Positions 28,058-38,184 of a stretch of DNA of 64,000 nucleotides are shown here, piece after piece. Source of the DNA: an uncultured Prevotella sp. (GTDB lineage: Bacteria > Bacteroidota > Bacteroidia > Bacteroidales > Bacteroidaceae). Position 1 is the stretch's first letter. Each line of letters starts with the position of its first letter. The notes under the pieces were generated by a model. It was not told the DNA's origin. It ran no database searches and was given only the letters and a program-made list of their open reading frames with translations. The DNA is taken from positions 1 through 64,000 of the forward strand of contig CAJOHJ010000003.1 of the NCBI GenBank assembly GCA_905234265.1, in the 5' to 3' direction. The position numbers and the translations under genes were made by a program.

Positions 28058-29149
28058 TTACTCAGCGACAGCAAAGCGATAGATAGTCTTCTGCTTATAC
28101 TGCTCTCCCGGGTTCAAAACCACGGATGGGAAATAGCTGCGGTTTGGAGTGTCTGGGAAATGCTGGCATTCCAGACAAACAGCAGAGCGTCTTGGGAACG
28201 TGGCTCCGTGCTGGCCCTTGTTGCCGCATCCGAAGTTGTCTGTATACAGCTGAACACCCGGCTCAGTTGTGTAGACTTCCATAATGCGTCCCGAAACAGG
28301 TTCTGTAAGTCTGGCAGCAAAGCTCAGTTCGCCTTCCTCACGCTTGTTGAGAACATAGTTGTGGTCGTAGCCCGAGCCATTCTTCAGCTGCTCGTCGTCA
28401 GCGTCAATCTCATCGCCAAGAGCCTTAGGAGTGCGGAAGTCAAATGGTGTTCCAGCCACTTTCAGTATTTCACCAGTTGGAATAGACGTATTGTCTATTG
28501 GCAGATAGAAGTCGGCGTTGATTTCCATCAGCTGCTTTTCGATGGTAGCTGTCGGATTGGCAATACCCGAGAGAGAGAAGAATGCGTGATGTGTAAGATT
28601 GATTATGGTCTTTTTGTTGGTGGTTGCCAGATACTCAATAACCAGCTCGTTCTGGTCGGTAAAGGTGTACTCCACTGTTATTCTGCACTCGCCCGTAAAG
28701 CCTTCCTCACCATAGCTTGACGTATAATTCAGAGCCAGTGAACGAGGCCCCATCTGCTTGGCATCCCATACGCGGACATGGAAGCCTGTCGGGCCTCCGT
28801 GAAGAGCATTGGGGCCATCGTTGCATGCCAGCTGATAGTCCTTGCCGTTCAGCGTGAACTGGCCGTTCTTGATGCGGTTGCCAAATCTGCCTATCAGTGT
28901 CGAGCGGAAAGGCTCCGGCGAATTGATGGCGTCGTTGATGTTGTCATATCCCTGAATGACATTGGCAATATTGCCATCCTTGTCCGGCACCATAATAGCC
29001 TCAACAGCTCCGCCGTAGTTAGTCACTGCGACCTCATAGCCCTTGCGGTTCTTCAGAATATAAAGGTCTGTTTTTTTACCGTTTACCGTGGTTTGAAAAT
29101 CTTTACGATTCAAACCACACAAATTCGCGTTTTCAGGTGTATTCGTCAT
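28058..29149 (-). CDS. galM: Aldose 1-epimerase (mutarotase), cytosolic form
   Basis: The 363-aa protein has no signal peptide (MTNTPENANLCGLNRKDFQ) and so is probably cytosolic, supplying alpha-galactose to the GalK encoded next to it. Motifs are NYGGAVEAIMVPDKDGNIAN, NLTHHAFFSLSG, GYDHNYVLN and VCLECQHFPDTPN with the catalytic Glu in CLEC. It is clearly a paralogue of the exported mutarotase at 25.5 kb. A weak -7-like TTATTTTG sits at 29182-29189 on the minus strand, about 33 bases before the ATG. Confidence 0.93.
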   Translation of the reverse strand: MTNTPENANLCGLNRKDFQTTVNGKKTDLYILKNRKGYEVAVTNYGGAVEAIMVPDKDGNIANVIQGYDNINDAINSPEPFRSTLIGRFGNRIKNGQFTLNGKDYQLACNDGPNALHGGPTGFHVRVWDAKQMGPRSLALNYTSSYGEEGFTGECRITVEYTFTDQNELVIEYLATTNKKTIINLTHHAFFSLSGIANPTATIEKQLMEINADFYLPIDNTSIPTGEILKVAGTPFDFRTPKALGDEIDADDEQLKNGSGYDHNYVLNKREEGELSFAARLTEPVSGRIMEVYTTEPGVQLYTDNFGCGNKGQHGATFPRRSAVCLECQHFPDTPNRSYFPSVVLNPGEQYKQKTIYRFAVAE

Positions 29150-29254
29150 AATATTTCGGTTTTGGTTTTATAAAACTATTGCAAAATAACCGAAAAAAAA
29201 CGACAATGACGAATATTTATGAAAAAAAAACGTTTACGTCTATGTTAAAAACAG

Positions 29255-30571
29255 CTAAAAGCAGGTGCGCAGGAAATCTCCCACCACGTAGCTGCTTCCG
29301 CCGACAAATATCATGTCGTCAGCATTGGCTTGTTCCATGGCAGCATTATACGCCTCGCGGACTGTCGGGAAGGCTTCGCCGTGAATATTGTCGCGTGCTG
29401 CAAGCGTTTTTACCACGATTTCATTCATGGCGCGTTTTGTCTCTGCTTTGGTAAAGAAGTATTTTGCATTGCGCGGCAATAGCTTTATGACAGACCTGAT
29501 GTCCTTGTCGTCCACCATGCCAAATACCATGAGCAGGTTGTTGCATTTTTGCTTCTCCAGCTGCTTGCAGACATATTCCAAGCCTGCCACGTTATGTCCT
29601 GTGTCACAGACGACGAGCGGGCTTTTATGCACCGTCTGCCATCTGCCCATCAAGCCGGTCATCGCTGCTACGCTGCCAAGGGCCGTATTGATTTCCTGGC
29701 GGAATGTGTCAGTGTTCCTTCCGTCTCTGACATTGCTGAGAAATCCCCTTTCGGCCAAGACGCTTACGGCAGCAAGCACGGTGTTCATGTTCTTTGTCTG
29801 ATAGGCACCTCCCAAGTCGCCATGTATGCTGCCATAGCTCACCGTCCTGTAGTTCATGCCGCCTTCATCACACAGCTCACTCTCAATGACTTCCGGCTCG
29901 CTTTCGGCAAAGACTATGGGCGCGCCTTGCTCTTTTGCCCTGCTTTCGAAGACGGGCTTGGTCTCGGCTGTCGTCTCGCCGATGACTACAGGTACATTAT
30001 TCTTTATTATACCAGCCTTTTCTGTTGCAATTTCTGCGAGAGTATTGCCAAGGAACTGAGTGTGGTCGAAACTGATGTTCGTTATTACGCTTACTATCGG
30101 GGTGATGATGTTTGTGCAGTCAAGACGTCCTCCAAGGCCAACCTCTATGACGGCGATGTCAATATTCTGGTCCCGGAAGTACTTGAATGCCATGGCCGTA
30201 GTAACCTCAAAGAACGACGGATGCAGCGGTTCGAAGAAAGCCTTTTCCTGTTCCACGAAGTCTACAACGTATTCCTCGGATATTGGAATGCCGTTAACCC
30301 TGATGCGCTCGCGGAAGTCCACCAGATGCGGCGAGGTGTACAACCCTACCCTATATCCGCATGTCTGCAGTATAGCTGCCAGTGAGTGCGACACCGACCC
30401 CTTGCCGTTTGTGCCGCCGACGTGAATGGTTGCATACGACCTGTGAGGGCTGCCGAAATGACTGTCCAATGCAATCGTGTTTGCCAATCCCTCCTTATAG
30501 CCTGCACTGCCCTGCTTCTCGAACATGGGCATCTGGCTGTACAGATACTCACAGGTCTGCTTGTAGTCCAT
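29255..30571 (-). CDS. folC: Bifunctional folylpolyglutamate / dihydrofolate synthase
   Basis: Adds glutamate to dihydropteroate and to folates. The 438-aa Mur-ligase-fold protein has the ATP loop VGGTNGKGSVSHSLAAIL, the substrate region LYTSPHLVDFRERIRVNG, the carbamylated-lysine region DHTQFLGNTLAEIATEKAGI and the C-terminal CDTGHNVAGLEYV domain. It starts 6 bases after dnaJ, so it is the last gene of an ABC-F, grpE, dnaJ, folC run. The 105-bp region after its stop holds no clear terminator before the galM promoter. Confidence 0.93.
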   Translation of the reverse strand: MDYKQTCEYLYSQMPMFEKQGSAGYKEGLANTIALDSHFGSPHRSYATIHVGGTNGKGSVSHSLAAILQTCGYRVGLYTSPHLVDFRERIRVNGIPISEEYVVDFVEQEKAFFEPLHPSFFEVTTAMAFKYFRDQNIDIAVIEVGLGGRLDCTNIITPIVSVITNISFDHTQFLGNTLAEIATEKAGIIKNNVPVVIGETTAETKPVFESRAKEQGAPIVFAESEPEVIESELCDEGGMNYRTVSYGSIHGDLGGAYQTKNMNTVLAAVSVLAERGFLSNVRDGRNTDTFRQEINTALGSVAAMTGLMGRWQTVHKSPLVVCDTGHNVAGLEYVCKQLEKQKCNNLLMVFGMVDDKDIRSVIKLLPRNAKYFFTKAETKRAMNEIVVKTLAARDNIHGEAFPTVREAYNAAMEQANADDMIFVGGSSYVVGDFLRTCF

Positions 30572-30577
30572 CTGCTA

Positions 30578-31729
30578 TCAGCTGAAATAGTTCTTGAACT
30601 TCTTGAAGATGCTTTCCTTTGTGTCGGCATCGCCCTTGAAGTTGTCGCTGTCCTTGAATTTCTCTATGGCGTTCTTCTCTTCCTTGCTGAGATACTTTGG
30701 AATGTAGACGCTGACGTTGACCACGAGATCGCCGTTGCCACGTCCATACCCCTGTACGGCAGGCAGTCCCTTGCCTCTCAGTCTCAGCGTCTTGCCTGGC
30801 TGTGTGCCGGCCTCCATCTTCACCTTCAGCTTCGTTCCCTCAATGGTTGGGATTTCCACGTCGCCGCCAAGAGCTGCTGTCGGGAAGTCCAGAAGCAGGT
30901 TATATATAAGGTCGTTGTCGTCGCGGATGAAGGTCTTGTTTTCTTCTTCTTCGATAAACACCTGGATGTCGCCGTTGACGCCGTTGCGATGTCCGGCATT
31001 ACCCTTGCCGGGTACGTTGACGACCATTCCCTCGGCAACGCCGGCAGGGATTTTTATCTCAACGACCTCATCGCCCTTCTCGACACCAGTACCGCCGCAG
31101 TGCTTGCACTTGTGCTTGACGACAGTGCCTTCGCCTCCACATGTGGGGCAGACGCCCTGTGTCTGCATCATGCCGAAAATGCTCTGCGTGGTATGGGTTA
31201 TTACTCCGGAGCCATGACATGTAGGACAGCTTTCCGTTCCCGTTCCGTCTTCAGAGCCGGTGCCGTGACAGTGCGAACACTCCACGTCCTTACGCACCTT
31301 GAACTTCTTGGTAACTCCACGGGCAACTTCCTCGAGGCTCAACTTCACTTTCAGACGCAGGTCGTTGCCACGGTGCTGCTGCCTGGTCCTTGTGCCGCCG
31401 AAGCCTCCAAAGCCGGCGCGTCCTCCAAAGATGTCGCCGAACATGGAGAATATGTCGTCCATGTTCATGCTGGCTGCATTAAATCCGCCAAAGCCTCCCA
31501 TGTTCGGTCCGTCAAAGCCAAACTGGTCATACTGCTGGCGCTTCTGCGGGTCGTGCAGCACGTCATAGGCTTCGGCAGCCTCCTTGAACTTCTCTTCAGC
31601 CTCCTTGTTGCCGGGGTTTCTGTCTGGATGGTACTTTATTGCTATGGTGCGATAGGCCTTCTTTATCTGGTCTTCGGTGGCATTCTTCTCAACGCCAAGC
31701 ACCTCATAGTAGTCTCTTTTTTGTGCCAT
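30578..31729 (-). CDS. dnaJ: Chaperone DnaJ (Hsp40)
   Basis: Cochaperone that delivers unfolded proteins to DnaK and stimulates its ATPase. The 383-aa type I protein has the J domain with H34-P35-D36, a Gly/Phe-rich linker (about 78-115), and four zinc-finger repeats: [24 protein letters not shown] and CKHCGGTG. The C-terminal substrate-binding domain contains [16 protein letters not shown]. It lies 34 bases after grpE. dnaK is not in the window. No CIRCE-like operator was recognised upstream of this group. Confidence 0.97.
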   Translation of the reverse strand: MAQKRDYYEVLGVEKNATEDQIKKAYRTIAIKYHPDRNPGNKEAEEKFKEAAEAYDVLHDPQKRQQYDQFGFDGPNMGGFGGFNAASMNMDDIFSMFGDIFGGRAGFGGFGGTRTRQQHRGNDLRLKVKLSLEEVARGVTKKFKVRKDVECSHCHGTGSEDGTGTESCPTCHGSGVITHTTQSIFGMMQTQGVCPTCGGEGTVVKHKCKHCGGTGVEKGDEVVEIKIPAGVAEGMVVNVPGKGNAGHRNGVNGDIQVFIEEEENKTFIRDDNDLIYNLLLDFPTAALGGDVEIPTIEGTKLKVKMEAGTQPGKTLRLRGKGLPAVQGYGRGNGDLVVNVSVYIPKYLSKEEKNAIEKFKDSDNFKGDADTKESIFKKFKNYFS

Positions 31730-31763
31730 TGATAGTCAACTGTCAATTTATCTTATGTCATTC

Positions 31764-32339
31764 TTACTGTCCGACAGCCACCTTGGCATGGCGGATAACC
31801 TTGTCGTTAAGCGTATATCCGGCCTGCAGGCAGTCGATAACCTTGCCTTTCTTGTCGTCGCCCATTCCCGGCACCATGGCTACGGCCTCGTGCATGTCGG
31901 TGTCGAAGTCGGCATTGTCGGTTTCCATCTTCTTGACGCCAAGTCCCTCAAGGGCTTTCATGATTTTGTGGTATATCAGTTCCATGCCCTCGCGCAGCAC
32001 CTGCGGATCGTCGGTTTTCGCACCGTTGTCTATAGCTCTCTCCATATCGTCTATCACTGGCAATATGGCCTGTACGGTTTTCTCGCCGCCGTTGAGTATC
32101 AGCTCTGCCTTTTCCTTCAGCGTGCGCTTGCGGTAGTTGTCGAATTCTGCCACCGAGCGCAGGAACTTGTCTTTCAGTTCTTCTATCTCTGCCTGAGCCT
32201 TCTCCAGAGGCGACTGCGTCTCCTCTTCGGCTTGCTGCTGCTCTTCGGCAGCAGCTTCCTCAGTCTGTTCTTCTTCAGCTGCATTTTCCAGGACTTCTTC
32301 CTCAGCAGCATTCTTCATTTCTTCTTCTATCATAGCCAT
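31764..32339 (-). CDS. grpE: Nucleotide exchange factor GrpE
   Basis: Releases ADP from DnaK. The 191-aa protein begins with a very acidic, Glu/Ala/Gln-rich N-terminus (about 1-45) and continues into the long coiled coil (EIEELKDKFLRSVAEFDNYR). The beta-domain signature QVLREGMELIYHKIMKALEGLGV and ACTLNDKVIRHAKVAV-like end (here GYTLNDKVIRHAKVAVGQ) complete the family pattern. It starts 39 bases after the ABC-F gene. MAMIEEEM offers two possible ATG starts two codons apart. Confidence 0.95.
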   Translation of the reverse strand: MAMIEEEMKNAAEEEVLENAAEEEQTEEAAAEEQQQAEEETQSPLEKAQAEIEELKDKFLRSVAEFDNYRKRTLKEKAELILNGGEKTVQAILPVIDDMERAIDNGAKTDDPQVLREGMELIYHKIMKALEGLGVKKMETDNADFDTDMHEAVAMVPGMGDDKKGKVIDCLQAGYTLNDKVIRHAKVAVGQ

Positions 32340-32378
32340 ATAGTTTTTTATATCACTACTGCAAATTCCGTGCCAACA

Positions 32379-34541
<2,163 letters not shown>

Positions 34542-35393
34542 TTACCGCTTTACAGCCTTGATGCATGCCCACTCACCGTCGGCAGTTGTATGTACAACGG
34601 TCAGCCCATGCTGGGCGACGGCTTCTTCAAGAATGCTGCAGTCGGCACGGAAGAAACCGCTGAGCAGCAGTGTCCCACCACGCTTCAAGACTCTTGCAAA
34701 ATGAGCCATGTCAGCCTGCAGAATGTTGCGGTTGATATTGGCCATAACTACATCATAGTCAGCAGTTAACGACTCCGTCACCGAAGCATCGCCGCAAAGG
34801 CATGTCATACGCTCGTCGACGCCATTGATGACGGCGTTATGGCGGCTATTGTCGGCACTCCACTCGTCGATGTCGTAGGCAGTACAATGGCTGGCTCCCA
34901 GCTTCAGGGCTGCAATGGAGAGAATGCCCGTTCCACTGCCGCAGTCCAAGGCTTTTTTGCCTTCCAAGCCTTCTGCAAGCAGTTCGGCACACATCAGCCT
35001 GGTGGTTTCGTGAGTGCCTGTGCCGAAGGCTTGCCGGGCGTCAATTTCAATCATTATCGGTGTGGGCTGTTCTGGCAGATGGCGGCCGTCGTGAATGGTC
35101 AGCCGGCTGCCAATGACTATGGGCTGGAAGCCTTCCTGCTCCCACTGCTCGTTCCAGTCGCAGTCTGGGGCTTCGCCGACAGTATAGGAAATGCTGACGC
35201 CGCCGATGGGGAAGCCTGCTATCATGGCGTCTGTGGCTGCAGCGTCAAACAACTGCTGCTGAATGTATGCTGCAACCCCCGTTGCCGTTTCCTCGAAAGC
35301 CTCAAAGCCTGCCTCTCCGGCAAGGGCCATCAGCAGGTCGTTGGCATCGGGAGTCGATGGCGACAGAGTGAACTGAACTTCGTAATATTTCAT
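34542..35393 (-). CDS. prmA: Ribosomal protein L11 methyltransferase
   Basis: SAM-dependent trimethylation of L11. The 283-aa protein has an N-terminal L11-recognition domain (about 1-100, starting MKYYEVQFTLSPSTPDANDL) and a Rossmann methyltransferase domain. Visible parts of the latter are GTHETTRLM, the SAM loop LDCGSGTGILSIAALKLG (about 165-182) and VMANINRNIL. It is a single gene, divergent from the gene at 35528. TAATTTTG at 35416-35423 on the minus strand is a likely -7 element. Confidence 0.92.
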   Translation of the reverse strand: MKYYEVQFTLSPSTPDANDLLMALAGEAGFEAFEETATGVAAYIQQQLFDAAATDAMIAGFPIGGVSISYTVGEAPDCDWNEQWEQEGFQPIVIGSRLTIHDGRHLPEQPTPIMIEIDARQAFGTGTHETTRLMCAELLAEGLEGKKALDCGSGTGILSIAALKLGASHCTAYDIDEWSADNSRHNAVINGVDERMTCLCGDASVTESLTADYDVVMANINRNILQADMAHFARVLKRGGTLLLSGFFRADCSILEEAVAQHGLTVVHTTADGEWACIKAVKR

Positions 35394-35430
35394 AATGACA
35401 TGTTAATAATATGTGCAAAATTACAAAAAA

Positions 35431-35467
35431 TAGGGAAAAACCTACTATTTCTTAGGGTTTTTCCCTA
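35431..35467. promoter_or_regulatory. 12-bp inverted repeat between divergent promoters
   Basis: TAGGGAAAAACC (35431-35442) and GGTTTTTCCCTA (35456-35467) are exact reverse complements with a 13-nt spacer. The right arm overlaps the forward -7 element TACTTTTG (35466-35473). The left arm begins 8 bases from the prmA -7 element. Operator or hairpin function is possible. Confidence 0.6.
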
Positions 35468-35527
35468 CTTTTGCAGAAAATAAGTCAATATTTTTGCACT
35501 GTGAAAATTTCTAATTTCGATACGATT

Positions 35528-36418
35528 ATGAAAAACAGGACTCTGACATTTGTTTTAGGCTTAGTGATGTCTGCGCCACTTGCATCGTTTGCACAGGACG
35601 ACGACATGTACTTCGTTCCTACCAAGGAAAACATTGCCCGCGAGGAAGCCGCATTCGGCATGCCAACGGGTACATACTATTCTGGTAGTCAGCGTTCCAC
35701 GCGCGACTACAACCGCCGCTCATGGGATACGTCTATGACAAACGACAGCATCATAGACTTCTCTGCTGCACGCGGTGTTCTCAATGACAGCACGCTTGCG
35801 CTTCAGGACAACAACAATTATGAGTACACGCGCCGCATGAGCCGCTTCGACGACTACTCGCCGCAGCAGGCCTACTGGGACGGATACTACGACGGGCAGT
35901 GGGCTTCGCCATGGCACAGCAGCTGGTATTCCTGGTACGACCCCTGGTATTGGGATTCACCATGGTACTATGCCGGATGGCACGGCTGGTACTCTCCGTG
36001 GTACTATTCAGGCTGGTATTCACCGTGGCATTACGGATGGTATGGCGGCTATGGCTATCACGGCTACAGACACTATGGCGGAGCGCATTACGGCGGCTCC
36101 TGGGCAAGGAATGGCAGCTACCGCGGAGGCATTGGCGTAACCCACCACAAGTCTTCATCGTCTTCGCGCGGTTCTAACCTGGGCGGCTACAGGAGTCGCA
36201 GCTATCAGGGCGGCAGCAGCTACAGCTCGCCATCGCTGGGCGGCAGCAGGTCTTATTCCTACGGCAGCGGCTCGTCAGGCGGCAGCAGCTACGGTTCGTC
36301 GGGCGGCAGCAGCAGCTCGTCATCCTACGGCGGCTCTCGTTCCAGCTCGTCAGGCAGCAGCTCTTCCGGCGGCGGACGCTCAGTGGGCGGAGGCCACTAC
36401 TATGGAGGACGTCGCTGA
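35528..36418 (+). CDS. Exported Tyr/Trp/Gly/Ser-rich low-complexity protein
   Basis: A 296-aa protein when started at 35528 (MKNRTLTFVLGLVMSAPLASFAQ, a clear signal peptide). An upstream in-frame ATG at 35471 lies inside the -7 element TACTTTTG (35466-35473), so it cannot be the start. The middle (about 118-190) is dense in Tyr, Trp, Ser, Gly and His, with repeats such as WYSPWYYSGWYSPWHYGW. The last 100 residues are mostly Ser, Gly and Tyr (SYGSGSSGGSSYGSSGGS). Such composition fits a surface, adhesive or matrix protein. No known domain was recognised. An FadL-like barrel gene follows 52 bases downstream. Confidence 0.75.
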   Translation: MKNRTLTFVLGLVMSAPLASFAQDDDMYFVPTKENIAREEAAFGMPTGTYYSGSQRSTRDYNRRSWDTSMTNDSIIDFSAARGVLNDSTLALQDNNNYEYTRRMSRFDDYSPQQAYWDGYYDGQWASPWHSSWYSWYDPWYWDSPWYYAGWHGWYSPWYYSGWYSPWHYGWYGGYGYHGYRHYGGAHYGGSWARNGSYRGGIGVTHHKSSSSSRGSNLGGYRSRSYQGGSSYSSPSLGGSRSYSYGSGSSGGSSYGSSGGSSSSSSYGGSRSSSSGSSSSGGGRSVGGGHYYGGRR

Positions 36419-36470
36419 ACAGCACATTATTATAATAATACGGTAAACCTTTAATCACAGGCTAATCATT

Positions 36471-38084
36471 ATGAAGAAGATGTTATTGATGGCAGCTTCA
36501 GCGGTGATAACCGTAGCTGCATACGCACAACAGGCAGCCTCTGGCGACACTTACATGGCAGCAGGGATGGCAACCGAAGACTTGAACGGCACGGCGCGCT
36601 ATGTCGGCATGGGCGGAGCCATGGAGGCTCTCGGAGCTGACATGTCGGTCATAGGCACTAACCCGGCAGGCATAGGAATGTTCCGCAAGAACCAGTTTGC
36701 CGGCGGCCTGAGCGTTATCAGCCAGTCGGACGGCAAGAGCTTTGGCGACGGCTCGAAGACCAATGCCTCGCTGGACCAGATGGGCATCGTGTTCTCTACA
36801 CGCTCCGGCAAGCACAGCTTCCTGAACTTTGCATTCAACTACCACAAGAGCCGTAATTTCAACTACGTGCTGTCGGCAGCCAATGCCCTCAACGGATCGG
36901 CACAGAACAGCCAGACGGTGTTCAAGGACATGAACGGACTAATACCGAGCAACTTCTCCCTGCCCTACTCGCAGCTGGATGCCCTTTACATTAACAACAT
37001 GAATACGAAAGAGGGTGTGCACGACCCGGTAACAGGACAGACGAACATCGTAAGCACGTCAGGCATCGTCGACTATGCTTTCGACCGCTATGAGTTTGAC
37101 CGCGCACACACGGGATACATCGGAGAGTACGACTTCAACATTTCCGGAAACATCAACAACCGTGTGTACCTGGGTCTCACCGTTGGCATCGACGCCGTAC
37201 ACTACAAGGGATATAGCGAGTACTATGAGACTCTGAACGACGACAACTTCCGCCGCGACTATTTCCGCGACGTCCTGATAAGCGACAACCAGAAGATTAC
37301 CGGCTACGGATACAATGTCAAGGCTGGCATCATCTTCCGTCCGCTGGCTGAATCGGCATTCCGCATCGGAGCTGCAATAGCCACGCCGACATTCTATAAG
37401 CTTACGCTTGACAACTACACTACCATCGGGACTAATGTCGACGAAAGCTCTGCCAACGAGGACTTCCGCTTCAACACTCCATGGAAATTCAACCTCTCCG
37501 TGGGACATACCATCGGCAATAAGCTTGCCCTCGGTGCCGTCTACGAGTATGCCGACTATTCTACGTGCGACATGCGTACCATCGACTCCTACAACTATGA
37601 ATTCCAGGCTGAGGAGTCGTCGTCGGACCCGGCTATGAAGCGCCACATACAGAAGTCGCTCAACGGTGTTTCGACGCTGAAGCTGGGTGCTGAGCTGAAA
37701 CCCGACAAGAACATCTCGCTGCGTGCAGGCTACAACTATGTGTCGTCAGCATACAAGAGCAGTGCCGTGAGAGACCAGACGCTGATGTCGCCGGGAGTAT
37801 ACTACGCATCAACAACCGACTATACCAACTGGGGCGACACCCATCGCTTCACGGCTGGCATAGGCTTCAACATCGAAAAGGTGCGCTTGGACTTTGCCTA
37901 CCAGTATCAGACACGCAATGGCGACTTCTACCCGTTCATGAAAGACTACAGTGCCAGCTACTACGAGACTGACGCCAACGGCAATGAAACTGGAAACATC
38001 ATTACTCTGCACAACAGCTGCGAACCGGTAAAGGTGAAGGACAATCGCCACCAGCTGCTGGCAACGTTCACGTATACATTCTGA
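36471..38084 (+). CDS. OmpP1/FadL-family outer-membrane beta-barrel protein
   Basis: The 537-aa protein has a signal peptide (MKKMLLMAASAVITVAAYAQ). The start of the mature part, LNGTARYVGMGGAMEALGAD with IGTNPAGIGMFRKNQF, is the N-terminal pattern of OMPP1/FadL/TodX-like barrels of Bacteroidetes. Alternating amphipathic beta strands follow to the end (LLATFTYTF, ending in a C-terminal Phe). Members import hydrophobic compounds; the ligand here is unknown. It is 52 bases after the Tyr/Gly-rich protein gene, probably one transcription unit, ending at the terminator shared with nadE. Confidence 0.85.
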   Translation: MKKMLLMAASAVITVAAYAQQAASGDTYMAAGMATEDLNGTARYVGMGGAMEALGADMSVIGTNPAGIGMFRKNQFAGGLSVISQSDGKSFGDGSKTNASLDQMGIVFSTRSGKHSFLNFAFNYHKSRNFNYVLSAANALNGSAQNSQTVFKDMNGLIPSNFSLPYSQLDALYINNMNTKEGVHDPVTGQTNIVSTSGIVDYAFDRYEFDRAHTGYIGEYDFNISGNINNRVYLGLTVGIDAVHYKGYSEYYETLNDDNFRRDYFRDVLISDNQKITGYGYNVKAGIIFRPLAESAFRIGAAIATPTFYKLTLDNYTTIGTNVDESSANEDFRFNTPWKFNLSVGHTIGNKLALGAVYEYADYSTCDMRTIDSYNYEFQAEESSSDPAMKRHIQKSLNGVSTLKLGAELKPDKNISLRAGYNYVSSAYKSSAVRDQTLMSPGVYYASTTDYTNWGDTHRFTAGIGFNIEKVRLDFAYQYQTRNGDFYPFMKDYSASYYETDANGNETGNIITLHNSCEPVKVKDNRHQLLATFTYTF

Positions 38085-38147
38085 AGATGGGGTTCCGCAA
38101 CCCCTGCAAAAAAAGCGGACAATACAGGAACAACGATGATAAAGCAA

Positions 38148-38184
38148 AAAAGAGTGCAGCGACTAAAGTTCGCTACACTCTTTT
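38148..38184. terminator. Bidirectional terminator between the FadL-like gene and nadE
   Basis: AAAAGAGTGCAGCGA (38148-38162) pairs with TCGCTACACTCTTTT (38170-38184), 14 of 15 bases, with a 7-nt loop. The A/T ends give a T run on both strands. The right arm overlaps the last codons of nadE. Confidence 0.8.

Noticed and set aside
30386..31732. A 448-codon plus-strand frame opposite dnaJ and the start of folC
   Set aside because: Crosses two certain genes on the other strand and lacks any recognisable motif.
35471..35527. Upstream start for the Tyr/Gly-rich protein
   Set aside because: It falls on the -7 element; the downstream ATG begins a clear signal peptide.
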